NCBI GenBank assembly: GCA_027317845.1
Contig: DAHVQK010000027.1
Location: 1 to 45,220 of the forward strand
Direction: 5' to 3'
Length of the DNA: 45,220 nucleotides
Source of the DNA: Gammaproteobacteria bacterium
GTDB lineage: Bacteria > Pseudomonadota > Gammaproteobacteria > Steroidobacterales > Steroidobacteraceae
Each line of letters opens with the position of its first letter. Position 1 is the stretch's first letter. This document shows, piece by piece, positions 25,216-32,840 of this stretch. Below the pieces are notes generated by a model, which made no database searches, was not told where the DNA came from, and worked only from the letters and a program-made list of their open reading frames with translations. A program made the translations under genes and the position numbers.

Positions 25216-26538
25216 ATGCGAAGACGCGCCCTCGTCGATCGTCCGCCGGCCGCCCGCGCTCCCGCGCTCGCGGGACGGGAGTCCGTGCGCGCAGTGACGC
25301 TGGCCAATGGTCTGCGGGTCATCATCTGGCCGGTGCACCACATTCCGAACGTGGCCCTGAATCTCTGGGTGCGCGCCGGCAGCCGCAACGAGGCCCCGGG
25401 CATCACGGGGCTGGCGCACTTCTTCGAGCACATGATGTTCAACGGCACTATCCGGCGCCACCCGGGTGAATTCGACCGGCTGATGGAGGCGCAGGGCGGG
25501 GCCAACAATGCCTTCACCAGCGATGACGTCACGGTGTATCAGGACTGGTTCCCCGCGCATGCACTCGAGCTCGTGCTCGATCTGGAATCGGACCGCGTCG
25601 CAAACCTCGCCTTCGCTGCGGAGCTGATCGAGAGCGAGCGCGGCGTCGTCACCTCCGAGCGCCGGCTGCGCGTCGAGGACAACAATCACGGGCTGCTCGC
25701 CGAACAGGTGCAGGCGGCCGCCTTCCTGGCGCATCCATATCGCTTCCCGACCATCGGCTGGCCCGAGGACATCCAGTCCTGGCGCATGGAGGACCTGCAG
25801 GCGTTCTACAGAACCTACTACGCGCCCAACAATCTCACGCTGACGCTCGCCGGCGACCTCGATCCGGAGCGCGCCCTCGCCCTGGCGCGGCGCTACTTCG
25901 AGCCCATCGCCGCGCAATCGCCGCCCGCGCCCATCGAGACGCGCGAGCCGGAACAGCGCGCGGAGCGGCGGGTGCTGATCCGGCGCAAGGTTCAGACCCC
26001 GCTCCTGCAGTGCGCGTACAAGGCGCCCGCCGCCGCCGATGTGCGCGCCCCGGCCATGGAGCTGCTGCTGTCGGTGCTGGTGGAGGGCGATGCTTCGCGC
26101 CTGCATCGCTCGCTGGTCGAGGACCAGCGCCTCGCCATCGAGGTGACGGGTCATTGGCAGGAGGGATTCGATCCGGGGCTCCTGTGGCTGTCGCTGACAC
26201 TCCCGGAGGAGGCCGCGCCCGAAGAGGTGCTCGGGGCGCTCGACCGGGAACTGACCCGCCTCGCGCGCGAGGTCGTGAGCGAGGCCGAGCTCGCGCGGGC
26301 GCGCAACCTCGCCGTGGTCGGATTCTGGAAGAAGCTCGCCACGATCGATGGCAAGGCGCACCTGCTTGGCGAGTACGAAGTGTTTCACGGCGGCTGGACC
26401 GGACTGTTCGAGGCGCCGGCGCGCCTCGCGGAGGTGTCCCGCGCCCAGCTGCGCGCCGTGGCCGAGGAGATCCTCGATCGCAGGAGACGCACCGTCGGCA
26501 TGTTGATCGAGGAGGGGCCGGGGAGCGCGAACGAATGA
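25216..26538 (+). CDS. M16 zinc metallopeptidase, catalytic subunit
   Basis: 440 residues. The inverted zinc motif is His68-Phe-Phe-Glu71-His72 (HFFEH), with Glu148 in ERGVVTSE as third ligand. Two M16 domains are present (about 25-200 and 210-430). The R/Y substrate-binding pair expected in the partner is absent here, as is usual for catalytic subunits of bacterial two-gene M16 peptidases. No signal peptide can be seen (the start is Arg/Ala/Pro-rich), although many proteobacterial relatives are periplasmic. The next gene, 76 nt downstream, is its likely partner. Confidence 0.9.
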   Translation: MRRRALVDRPPAARAPALAGRESVRAVTLANGLRVIIWPVHHIPNVALNLWVRAGSRNEAPGITGLAHFFEHMMFNGTIRRHPGEFDRLMEAQGGANNAFTSDDVTVYQDWFPAHALELVLDLESDRVANLAFAAELIESERGVVTSERRLRVEDNNHGLLAEQVQAAAFLAHPYRFPTIGWPEDIQSWRMEDLQAFYRTYYAPNNLTLTLAGDLDPERALALARRYFEPIAAQSPPAPIETREPEQRAERRVLIRRKVQTPLLQCAYKAPAAADVRAPAMELLLSVLVEGDASRLHRSLVEDQRLAIEVTGHWQEGFDPGLLWLSLTLPEEAAPEEVLGALDRELTRLAREVVSEAELARARNLAVVGFWKKLATIDGKAHLLGEYEVFHGGWTGLFEAPARLAEVSRAQLRAVAEEILDRRRRTVGMLIEEGPGSANE

Positions 26539-26614
26539 ACCGCCGGGAGCGGCTCATGAGGCGCGATGCGCGGCCCCGAGGGGATTTAGGGCGAGGCCCA
26601 GGAGGGGCCGAGCA

Positions 26615-27982
26615 GTGACGCGAGTACGCGTGCCCGAGCATACGCGTCTCGTGTTGGACAACGGCGTCACCCTCATTCTCATACCCCGGCGCGACGTACC
26701 GCTGGTCGCCTGCCACGCCGTGATGCGTGGCGGCGCGCTGACCGACCCGCAAGCCCTTCCCGGTGTCGCCTCGCTGGTGGCCGCCCTGTTGGAAAAGGGC
26801 GCGGGGGGACGCGACGCCTACGAGTTCGCCGATACGGTCGAGGGCGTCGGGGGCGCATTCGGCGCCGGGGCAGGGGCCGAGACGATCACCATCAGGGCGC
26901 AGTTCCTCGCGCGCGACCAATCCCTGATGCTCGAGCTGCTGGCGGATGCGCTGCGCTCGCCGAGGCTGGCGCCGCAGGAGTTCGAGCACCTGCGCGAACG
27001 GCAGATCGAGCTCATCAAGGCCGCCAAGGACTCCGAGCCCGCCGAGCTCATCGACGCCTATGGCCGCGCCCTCCTGTTCGAAACGCATCCCTACGGCCGT
27101 CCGGTGTTCGGCAGCGAAGCCTCTCTCGCCGCGATCGACCCCGCGCACGCCCGAGACAGCTACCACGGCCACTTCGGCGCCGACCGGCTGATCCTCGTGC
27201 TCGCCGGCGATCTCGACGTGGAGCGCATCGAGACGGCGGCCCGCGCGGCGTTCGGGGACTGGAGCAAGGCAGCCGCTCGATTGCGCCCGCTCGAGCGGCC
27301 CGCGGCCGCGGGCCGGCGCATCCTGCTGGTCGACTCGCCGGGCTCGACCCAGACGCACTTCTGGATCGCCAGCATCGGGGTCGACAAGCGCTACCGGCGC
27401 CACGCGGCGCTCGATCTGGTGAACACCCTGTTCGGCGGCCGGTTCACCTCGCTCCTGAACGCGGAGCTGCGCATCAAGTCGGGATTGTCCTACGGGGCGC
27501 GCTCGGGATTCGTCCGCGGCAGCGTTCCCGGCGAGTTCGCCATCCGCACCTTCGTCCAGGCGGACAAGACCGGGCTGGGTGTGGGCATGGTGCTCTCGGC
27601 ACTCACGCTGCTCAGGCACGAGGGAGTGACCGCGGATATGCTCGATTCCGCGCGAGCCTATACGCTCGGCCAGTATGCGCTCGGGCTCGAAACGGCCACG
27701 GACTGGGCCGCGGCGCTCGCCGAGATCGAGTTCTATGGCCTCGGAACGGGCTATATCGACGAGTACGCCGCAGAGCTCGCGGCGGTCGATCCCGCCGCCG
27801 CCCGGGAAGTGATCGATGAGGCGTTTCCGCCGGCGGAGTCGGTGTCCATCGTGGCGATCGGGGACGCCGCGGGCGTGCGCGGACAGCTCGAGGAATTCGG
27901 TCCCGTGATCGAGATACCGCTCACCGATCCTGATTTCCTGCCGCGGGTGACGGGAGACGAAGCGACTACGAGGGGGGGGTGA
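26615..27982 (+). CDS. M16 peptidase-like, non-catalytic R/Y subunit
   Basis: 455 residues. The position of the zinc motif reads GVASLVAALLEKG, without HxxEH, so it is inactive alone. LLNAELRIKSGLSYGARSGF carries the Arg and Tyr that hold the substrate carboxy end in heterodimeric M16 enzymes. Together with the upstream HFFEH subunit it should form the active protease. GTG 26615 is the start (GAGCAGTGA context; GGAGGGG lies 12 nt upstream). The last codons (GDEATTRGG) are encoded by the left arm and loop of a palindromic repeat, so the natural C-terminus has been rewritten by that element. Confidence 0.88.
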   Translation: MTRVRVPEHTRLVLDNGVTLILIPRRDVPLVACHAVMRGGALTDPQALPGVASLVAALLEKGAGGRDAYEFADTVEGVGGAFGAGAGAETITIRAQFLARDQSLMLELLADALRSPRLAPQEFEHLRERQIELIKAAKDSEPAELIDAYGRALLFETHPYGRPVFGSEASLAAIDPAHARDSYHGHFGADRLILVLAGDLDVERIETAARAAFGDWSKAAARLRPLERPAAAGRRILLVDSPGSTQTHFWIASIGVDKRYRRHAALDLVNTLFGGRFTSLLNAELRIKSGLSYGARSGFVRGSVPGEFAIRTFVQADKTGLGVGMVLSALTLLRHEGVTADMLDSARAYTLGQYALGLETATDWAAALAEIEFYGLGTGYIDEYAAELAAVDPAAAREVIDEAFPPAESVSIVAIGDAAGVRGQLEEFGPVIEIPLTDPDFLPRVTGDEATTRGG

Positions 27983-27998
27983 GTCGCCCCGTCTCCCG
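27951..27998. repeat. Palindromic repeat, copy 1
   Basis: CGGGAGACG and GCGACT (27951-27967) pair with AGTCGC and CGTCTCCCG (27982-27998): 15 base pairs, with a 2x2 AA/CC internal loop and a G-rich 14-nt loop. It contains the last codons and the stop of the M16 partner gene. Copy 2 starts 55 nt further on, with the same left arm, the same G-run in the loop and a shared right flank (CCCGGACCC, then TAG). REP-like element; it may also stop transcription or protect the mRNA end. Confidence 0.75.
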
Positions 27999-28052
27999 GA
28001 CCCATTAGCTTCCTCGCGCAGATGTCCCTTTTTTGACAGCTCCGGACGGTGT

Positions 28053-28114
28053 GGGTTCCGGGAGACGAAGCGCGCCCATGAGGGGGGGACTGGACCGCTT
28101 CGCCTCCCGGACCC
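28053..28114. repeat. Palindromic repeat, copy 2
   Basis: CCGGGAG-A-CGAAGCG (28058-28072) pairs with CGCTTCG-C-CTCCCGG (28096-28110): 14 pairs and one A-C mismatch. The stem extends by GGG/CCC across a bulged T. The loop contains the same seven-G run as copy 1. The inner stem differs in sequence but still pairs, so the fold seems to be what is kept. It lies 10 nt before the stop of the convergent gene at 28124. Confidence 0.75.
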
Positions 28115-28123
28115 GGTAGTCGA

Positions 28124-28672
28124 TCAACTGCCCCGTGGGTGCACCTCCGTACCGTGGAATTTCAGCGCAGTGAGATTGCGCGTGACGAAGCCCGAGTCCG
28201 GGGCGAGCGTCCGCGCCCTGGCGAAATCCTGTTGCGCGCCGGCGTGATCGTGCGACAGCCAGCGCATCACACCGCGATCGGTGTAGGCGGCGGCCAGCCT
28301 CCGATCACCATCTACGCCCGATCCCACGGTCCAGGCGGGGCTGTCGAGGCGGGCCCTGCTCGCCGCGCGGACCGCGGTGTCGCAGGCCGCTTGCGCCGCA
28401 TGCCATTGCGCGGTCATCGAGAGCGCCACGCAGCGGTTGGTGCTGACGGCGGCCGCATCGAACGCCGCCGCGCTCGTGTGGCCGCGAAGTTGCTGCAGCG
28501 CGACCGGATACCGGCCGGCGAGCAGAGCGTGCCCACCAATGGCGGTCGGGTACGCGGTGAGCACGAAAGGGTGGGGTTGCTCGGCGGCGAAGGCGGCCGT
28601 TGCCATCGAGAGCGTGAGCCCTGCGCACAGCGCGAGTGGTAACGCCTGGACGTTGCGTCTGCGTGATGACAT
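28124..28672 (-). CDS. Small exported protein with a TPR-like repeat
   Basis: 182 residues. A clear signal peptide (MSSRRRNVQALPLALCAGL, ending near TAAFAAEQ) indicates periplasmic export. The C-terminal half has one good TPR-like helix pair: AAAYTDRGVMRWLSHDHAGA then DFARARTLAPDSGFVTRNL. Two Cys (NRCVAL and ACDTAV) could form a disulfide. No named family recognised. ATG 28672 has GGAGAG 7 nt upstream. Its stop lies 10 nt beyond repeat copy 2. A LysR regulator gene lies upstream in the same direction, 123 nt away. Confidence 0.7.
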   Translation of the reverse strand: MSSRRRNVQALPLALCAGLTLSMATAAFAAEQPHPFVLTAYPTAIGGHALLAGRYPVALQQLRGHTSAAAFDAAAVSTNRCVALSMTAQWHAAQAACDTAVRAASRARLDSPAWTVGSGVDGDRRLAAAYTDRGVMRWLSHDHAGAQQDFARARTLAPDSGFVTRNLTALKFHGTEVHPRGS

Positions 28673-28795
28673 GTGAGCTCTCCTGTCGTGTTGCGTTCCG
28701 GGGTCGGTGGCTCGTCGAGCGAGCGTTGACACGATAGAGGCCACCCGCGGCGGCGACAAACGAAAAGAATTGCGGCGTGAGATGAGCGCGGCTCA

Positions 28796-29740
28796 TCATC
28801 CGGTGGCGGCGCGGAGCGCCGGCAGACCGAGCGGCCGGCGATCGCCGCGCGGGTCCCTGAACTGAGCCAACATCCAGGCGCTGAACGCGCGGATATCGGG
28901 TTTGTCGGCATCCTTCGGCCGGTTCGCGAGGTAATAAGTGTCGGCGGTCGGCAGCTCGATGGCGAAGATCCGCACCAGCGCGCCGGTGCGGAACCACGAC
29001 TCGCAATGCGCGGTCGGTACGAGCGCCACACCGATCCCGCGCTCGGCGGCGCGCACGACCGCATGCATGGTGTCGAGCTCGAGAACGTTTTTCGGCTCCG
29101 GCGTCTCGAGGCCGACTTCCTCCGCCCAGCTTGCCCACACGTTGGGCCAGGGCTTGTGCACGATGAGCGCCATCTCCTTGAATACGGCGCCGCCCAAACG
29201 GGCCACGGCCGCGGCATGCCGTGGCGCGCAGACCGCGGTCAGCGTCAACGTGAACAGCGAGGTGGACTGCACGCCCTGCGGCGCCTCATCGGACAACAGG
29301 ATGGAGATGTCCGCGCTGGCGGGGTGCTGCACGGGTCGCGGCTCATGCGTGTCGATCTGGATGTCGACATCGGGGTGGTCTGCGCAAAAACCCGCCAGGC
29401 GGGGGATGAACAATTCGCTCGCGAAGAACGGTGGCGCCAGCACGCGCAGCGAGCGTCGGCCGCCGCGCCGCGCGAGCTGCGTCAGGCTCTTGTCGAGCGC
29501 CTCGAGGAGCGGGGCGATCTCATCGAGCAGCACGGCGCCGGCGTGAGTGAGCTCGAGCGCGCGCGGCTTGCGGTCGAACAGACGCACGCCGAGGGCCTCC
29601 TCTAGCTCTTTCATCTGGTGGCTGACGGCCGACGGTGTCAGATACAGCTCGTCGGCCGCAATCTTGAAGCTGCGATGGCGGGCGGCGGCGCAGAACACCC
29701 TGAGGCTGCGGGTCGGCGGTGGACGGGACAGACGCATCAT
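28796..29740 (-). CDS. LysR-family transcriptional regulator (GcvA-like)
   Basis: About 314 residues. The N-terminal winged helix-turn-helix is recognisable: LRVFCAAARHRSFKIAADEL, then LTPSAVSHQMKELEEALG and RLFDRKPRALELTHAG. The effector domain follows, with RAAERGIGVALVP, a typical LysR/GcvA sequence near the C-terminus. Start codons ATG 29740 and 29737 adjoin; ATG 29764 would add 8 residues. LysR genes usually regulate a divergent neighbour, but the gene across the 190-bp gap runs in the same direction. The target is unclear. Confidence 0.88.
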   Translation of the reverse strand: MMRLSRPPPTRSLRVFCAAARHRSFKIAADELYLTPSAVSHQMKELEEALGVRLFDRKPRALELTHAGAVLLDEIAPLLEALDKSLTQLARRGGRRSLRVLAPPFFASELFIPRLAGFCADHPDVDIQIDTHEPRPVQHPASADISILLSDEAPQGVQSTSLFTLTLTAVCAPRHAAAVARLGGAVFKEMALIVHKPWPNVWASWAEEVGLETPEPKNVLELDTMHAVVRAAERGIGVALVPTAHCESWFRTGALVRIFAIELPTADTYYLANRPKDADKPDIRAFSAWMLAQFRDPRGDRRPLGLPALRAATG

Positions 29741-29955
29741 TGCGGTGTGACAGGGCTCGTGCATGGGGCACGAGGTAGTTTTGCAAGAACCGTGCCGTCA
29801 CGGCTCATCGCCCGAATGAGGCCATCCGTCGGAGGGCGGCGGACTCCCGGTGGCGCGCGCGCATCGGGTTGGGTCGAGCGTCGGCTTCCGTGCACCAACT
29901 TGGCGCGCCGTGGGAGGGGCGGGAAGCCGCGGCGCACCTGCGGGCCGCTCCGGGA

Positions 29956-30576
29956 TTACTGACCGAACCGCCTCGCGCCTCGAGCCAGGTACGCCGCCTC
30001 TTCAGGGGTGTTCGCGCGCCCGAGCGCCAGGTTGCGGTGTGGAAAGCGGCCGAATCGCACGACGATGGCGCGATGCCGCTCGGCCGATTCGAGCGCGCCC
30101 ATGAACACGGGCCGTGGCCCGGGCGCCTCGGCGAGAAGCCTGCGGTAGGCGGCCACCGATTCGTCCTGCGCATCGAGCCGCTCGGCGTGCTGCAGCGGCA
30201 TGTAGAAAAATATCCGCTCGATCGGCGAGAGCGCCGCATCCGCCGCGGCCTGCATGCCCGAGAGGGCGAGCGCGAGCGCCGCGTCATCGGTGGCGAAGGC
30301 GCGGGCCGTGCCCCGGTAGAGGTGGCGCGGGAACTGGTCGAGCAGGAGGATCAGGCTCAATCTCCGGTGCGGGCTGTCCGCCCAGGCGCCGAGCGAGCCC
30401 GAGGCGGCGCGCTCGCAGAGCCTGCCGTAGCGGGTGCGGATGAGCTCATCCAGCGCGCGCAGCTCCTCGCGCGAAACGCCGGCGCCGAACCAGAGCCGCT
30501 GGCGCTCGTCCACGGATTCGAGGGTGAGCGGCCCTTTGCCGAACCAGAACCGCCGCACCTCGAGAGACTCGTCCAT
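29956..30576 (-). CDS. DUF924 family protein
   Basis: 206 residues. FWFG motifs near the N-terminus, LILLLDQFPRHLYRGTARAF, IFFYMPLQHAE and RFGRFPHRNLALGR are the family's hallmark segments. DUF924 proteins have a TPR-like all-helical fold and no known activity. ATG 30576 gives MDESLEVRRFWFG, the usual start. An unknown protein gene lies 33 nt upstream in the same direction, probably cotranscribed. Confidence 0.9.
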   Translation of the reverse strand: MDESLEVRRFWFGKGPLTLESVDERQRLWFGAGVSREELRALDELIRTRYGRLCERAASGSLGAWADSPHRRLSLILLLDQFPRHLYRGTARAFATDDAALALALSGMQAAADAALSPIERIFFYMPLQHAERLDAQDESVAAYRRLLAEAPGPRPVFMGALESAERHRAIVVRFGRFPHRNLALGRANTPEEAAYLARGARRFGQ

Positions 30577-30609
30577 CGATGCGCTGCGGGGCGGGGGCGT
30601 TAGGTCAGC

Positions 30610-30984
30610 CTACTCGCAGAGACTCTCGAGATAGCCTTGGGCGACCGGCGAGAGGCGCTTGCGGGCGAGCGCGCGGGCTTTCGGGGCATCCATGATGTAC
30701 TCCAGCGGGCCGGAGACCAGCATCTGCCGGATGCGCGGGTGACGCGCGGAGGCGCGGGCCATTTTGTTGAGCACCGTGAAGCCGCGGTTGATCTTCTCCC
30801 GCGAGGCACGGTTCAACTCGATGGTGCGGGCCAGGTACTGGCCGAAGCGGGCGTAGAGGAAGTAATCGTCGTCGCCGACCTGGAAACGGGCTTCGGCGAA
30901 GAAGTCGGGAAAGTTCCTCTCGAGGTACGAATTGACGCTGCACAGGGCGGGACGGGGATCGAGACTGCTCGCGCGCTGCTTCAT
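30610..30984 (-). CDS. Uncharacterised 124-residue protein
   Basis: Starts MKQRASSLDPRPALCS and carries NSYLERNFPDFFAEARFQVG, DDYFLYARFGQYLA, SREKINRGFTVLNKMAR and MLVSGPLEYIMD. The composition is mixed alpha/beta, with no signal peptide or membrane segment. I do not recognise a family. ATG 30984 was chosen because the sequence turns to low-complexity Arg/Gly residues upstream; GGGAGG is 14 nt before it and AGGA nearer. It is divergent from the ECF sigma factor gene across 203 bp, and followed 33 nt later by the DUF924 gene. Confidence 0.65.
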   Translation of the reverse strand: MKQRASSLDPRPALCSVNSYLERNFPDFFAEARFQVGDDDYFLYARFGQYLARTIELNRASREKINRGFTVLNKMARASARHPRIRQMLVSGPLEYIMDAPKARALARKRLSPVAQGYLESLCE

Positions 30985-31187
30985 GTCCTGTGTCACACCT
31001 CCCGAGGTCCGGACCACCATCGCTGGGCGCCGCGGGCGGCACCACACCCCGCGACGCGGCGCGAATGGTGCGCGAGAAGATCGGTGGATGCAAGCGGAAT
31101 ATGCGCCGAGCGCGCGAGGCTGTTGCCGTCCGCCGTCCACCAGTCGTCTAATAGACAGCGTCAGCCACCGCAAAGTCAGTTCCCGCG

Positions 31188-31772
31188 ATGCTCCGGTCAT
31201 CTCCCAGCCAGACCGCCGAGAGTGCCACGTCCGCCGAGGGTCGCGGGCACTCCCATGCTCTCTCGAAGCTCTTCGAGGAGCACAACCGGACCCTGCACTC
31301 ATTCCTGCTGACGCGCCTCGGCAATGAGCAGGAGGCGCGCGAGGTGGCGCAGGAGGCCTACGTGCGGCTGCTGCAGTTGGATCGGCCCGGGACGATCAGC
31401 TTCCTCCGGGCGTATCTGTTCAAGACCGCGGCCAATCTGGCGGTGGACCGGATTCGCCAGCAGGTCAATCGCGCGCGCCTCGATCAGATCGCGCCGCAGG
31501 CCGAGCCGGTCGATCACCTGAGTCCGGACCATCGGCTCATGGCCACCGAGGAGCTCGATGTGCTCGAGCGCGCGCTGTTCGAATTACCGCACAGCCACCG
31601 CCGGGCGTTCATGCTGCACCGCTTCGAGGACTGGCCGACGGCTGAGATCGCACGCGACCTCGGCGTCCGCGAGCGCTCCGCGCGCAATTACATCACGCGG
31701 GCCGCCGTGTACTGCAAGCTGCGGCTGATGGGCGTTGCGGAAGCGCAAGCCAAGGCGCAGGTGCGGTTATGA
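31188..31772 (+). CDS. ECF RNA polymerase sigma factor (FecI-like)
   Basis: 194 residues. Region 2 is LFEEHNRTLHSFLLTRLGNE, EVAQEAYVRLLQ and FLRAYLFKTAANLAVDRIR. Region 4 is ALFELPHSHRRAFMLHRFED, then TAEIARDLGVRERSARNYITRA. It directs RNA polymerase to promoters of the adjacent receptor gene once released by FecR. Its stop overlaps the fecR-like start by 4 nt (ATGA), coupling sigma and anti-sigma synthesis. No ribosome-binding site is obvious at ATG 31188. First gene of a three-gene surface-signalling unit. Confidence 0.92.
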   Translation: MLRSSPSQTAESATSAEGRGHSHALSKLFEEHNRTLHSFLLTRLGNEQEAREVAQEAYVRLLQLDRPGTISFLRAYLFKTAANLAVDRIRQQVNRARLDQIAPQAEPVDHLSPDHRLMATEELDVLERALFELPHSHRRAFMLHRFEDWPTAEIARDLGVRERSARNYITRAAVYCKLRLMGVAEAQAKAQVRL

Positions 31773-32803
31773 GTGCGCCCTTGGCGAGGTTAGGCCGCTC
31801 CGCCTCCCCCGAGGAAGCGCAGGCCATGCACGAGGCCATGGATTGGCTGGTGCGTCTGCACGAGCCACAGGTCTGCGACAGCGAGCTGGCCGAGTGGACC
31901 TTGTGGTACGAGGCCGACGAGCGGCACCAACAGGCGTTCGAGCAGATGCAGGACCTGTGGATCCGGGCTGGCGCGCTGGCGGAGGGGCCTCAGGGCTTGG
32001 GGCGCCTCGATCGCCTGCTCAGGCCGCCGCGGGAGGCAGATGCCCGGCACCGTCACCTCGGGCCGCGTATCGCCCTGGCGGCTTCGGTGGTCGCGGCGGC
32101 CGTGGGCGTCGCCTGGCTGTCGCACCGGCTCTTTCATGCGCGGCCGCCGACGAGTGCCGCCGCACCTCTGGTGCGCCGGTTGGCTTTGCCCGATGGCACA
32201 TCGCTCGAGGTCGCACCCGGGACGCGTATCGTCGTCCGATATACAGCAGCACTGCGCCGGGTCGCCGTGCTTGGTGGAGAAGCGTATTTCAGTGTACGAC
32301 ACGATCCGTCTCGTCCCTTTCTCGTCACGGTGAACGGTCTGACCGTGCGTGATGTGGGAACGGCGTTCAATGTGCGCAAGGCCGACAGCCGCGCGAACGT
32401 CACGGTGGTGCGAGGAGAGATCGAGGTCTCGCCAAGCTCCGCCGCCGCCTCGCGAGGGCATGTCGGAGTTCGAGTCAACGCGGGAGAAGAGGTCACCTGG
32501 GGAAGCCACGCCCACTGGGTGGTGGAGCGGACGGATACGAGGCGGGCGCTTGCCTGGCGCCAGGGCCGGCTGGAATACATCGACGAGCCGCTCTCGGCCG
32601 TGATCGCCGACGTCGACCGCTACGCGCACCATCCGGTCGTGCTCGGTGACAAGGCCGCGGGCCGCATCGCCTTCACCGGCACGGTCTTCGCCCGCTACGC
32701 CGACCAATGGGTGCGGGCGTTGCCGAGCGAATTTCCGGTCCGGCTGGTGTCCCGTCCCGGTCGCGCCCTGGTGCTCGAGAGCCGGACGGACAAACAGCCC
32801 TGA
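31769..32803 (+). CDS. FecR-family anti-sigma regulator
   Basis: 344 residues. The N-terminal cytoplasmic part (EAMDWLVRLHEPQV, LAEWTLWYEADERHQQAFEQ) is the DUF4880-like sigma-binding domain. One membrane helix lies at about 94-112. The periplasmic FecR domain follows (LALPDGTSLEVAPGTRI, VLGGEAYFSVRHD, PFLVTVNGLTVRDVGTAFNV). A C-terminal segment that docks to the receptor's signalling domain includes YIDEPLSAVIADVDRY. It relays the state of the TonB-dependent receptor to the ECF sigma factor. The receptor gene begins 37 nt downstream. Confidence 0.92.
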   Translation: MSAPLARLGRSASPEEAQAMHEAMDWLVRLHEPQVCDSELAEWTLWYEADERHQQAFEQMQDLWIRAGALAEGPQGLGRLDRLLRPPREADARHRHLGPRIALAASVVAAAVGVAWLSHRLFHARPPTSAAAPLVRRLALPDGTSLEVAPGTRIVVRYTAALRRVAVLGGEAYFSVRHDPSRPFLVTVNGLTVRDVGTAFNVRKADSRANVTVVRGEIEVSPSSAAASRGHVGVRVNAGEEVTWGSHAHWVVERTDTRRALAWRQGRLEYIDEPLSAVIADVDRYAHHPVVLGDKAAGRIAFTGTVFARYADQWVRALPSEFPVRLVSRPGRALVLESRTDKQP

Positions 32804-32840
32804 GCGCCCACCGCGACGCCGGGAGGGACGAGGTGCGCGC

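Noticed and set aside
27968-27981. G-run (8 Gs) as sequencing error or phase-variable tract
   Set aside because: A similar G-run lies in the same loop position of the second palindrome, so it is part of the repeat; a changed length would only alter the last codons.
31027-31062. Inverted repeat GCGCCGCG / CGCGGCGC as an operator
   Set aside because: A 20-nt spacer and composition expected by chance at this GC content; kept only as a remark under the 124-residue protein.
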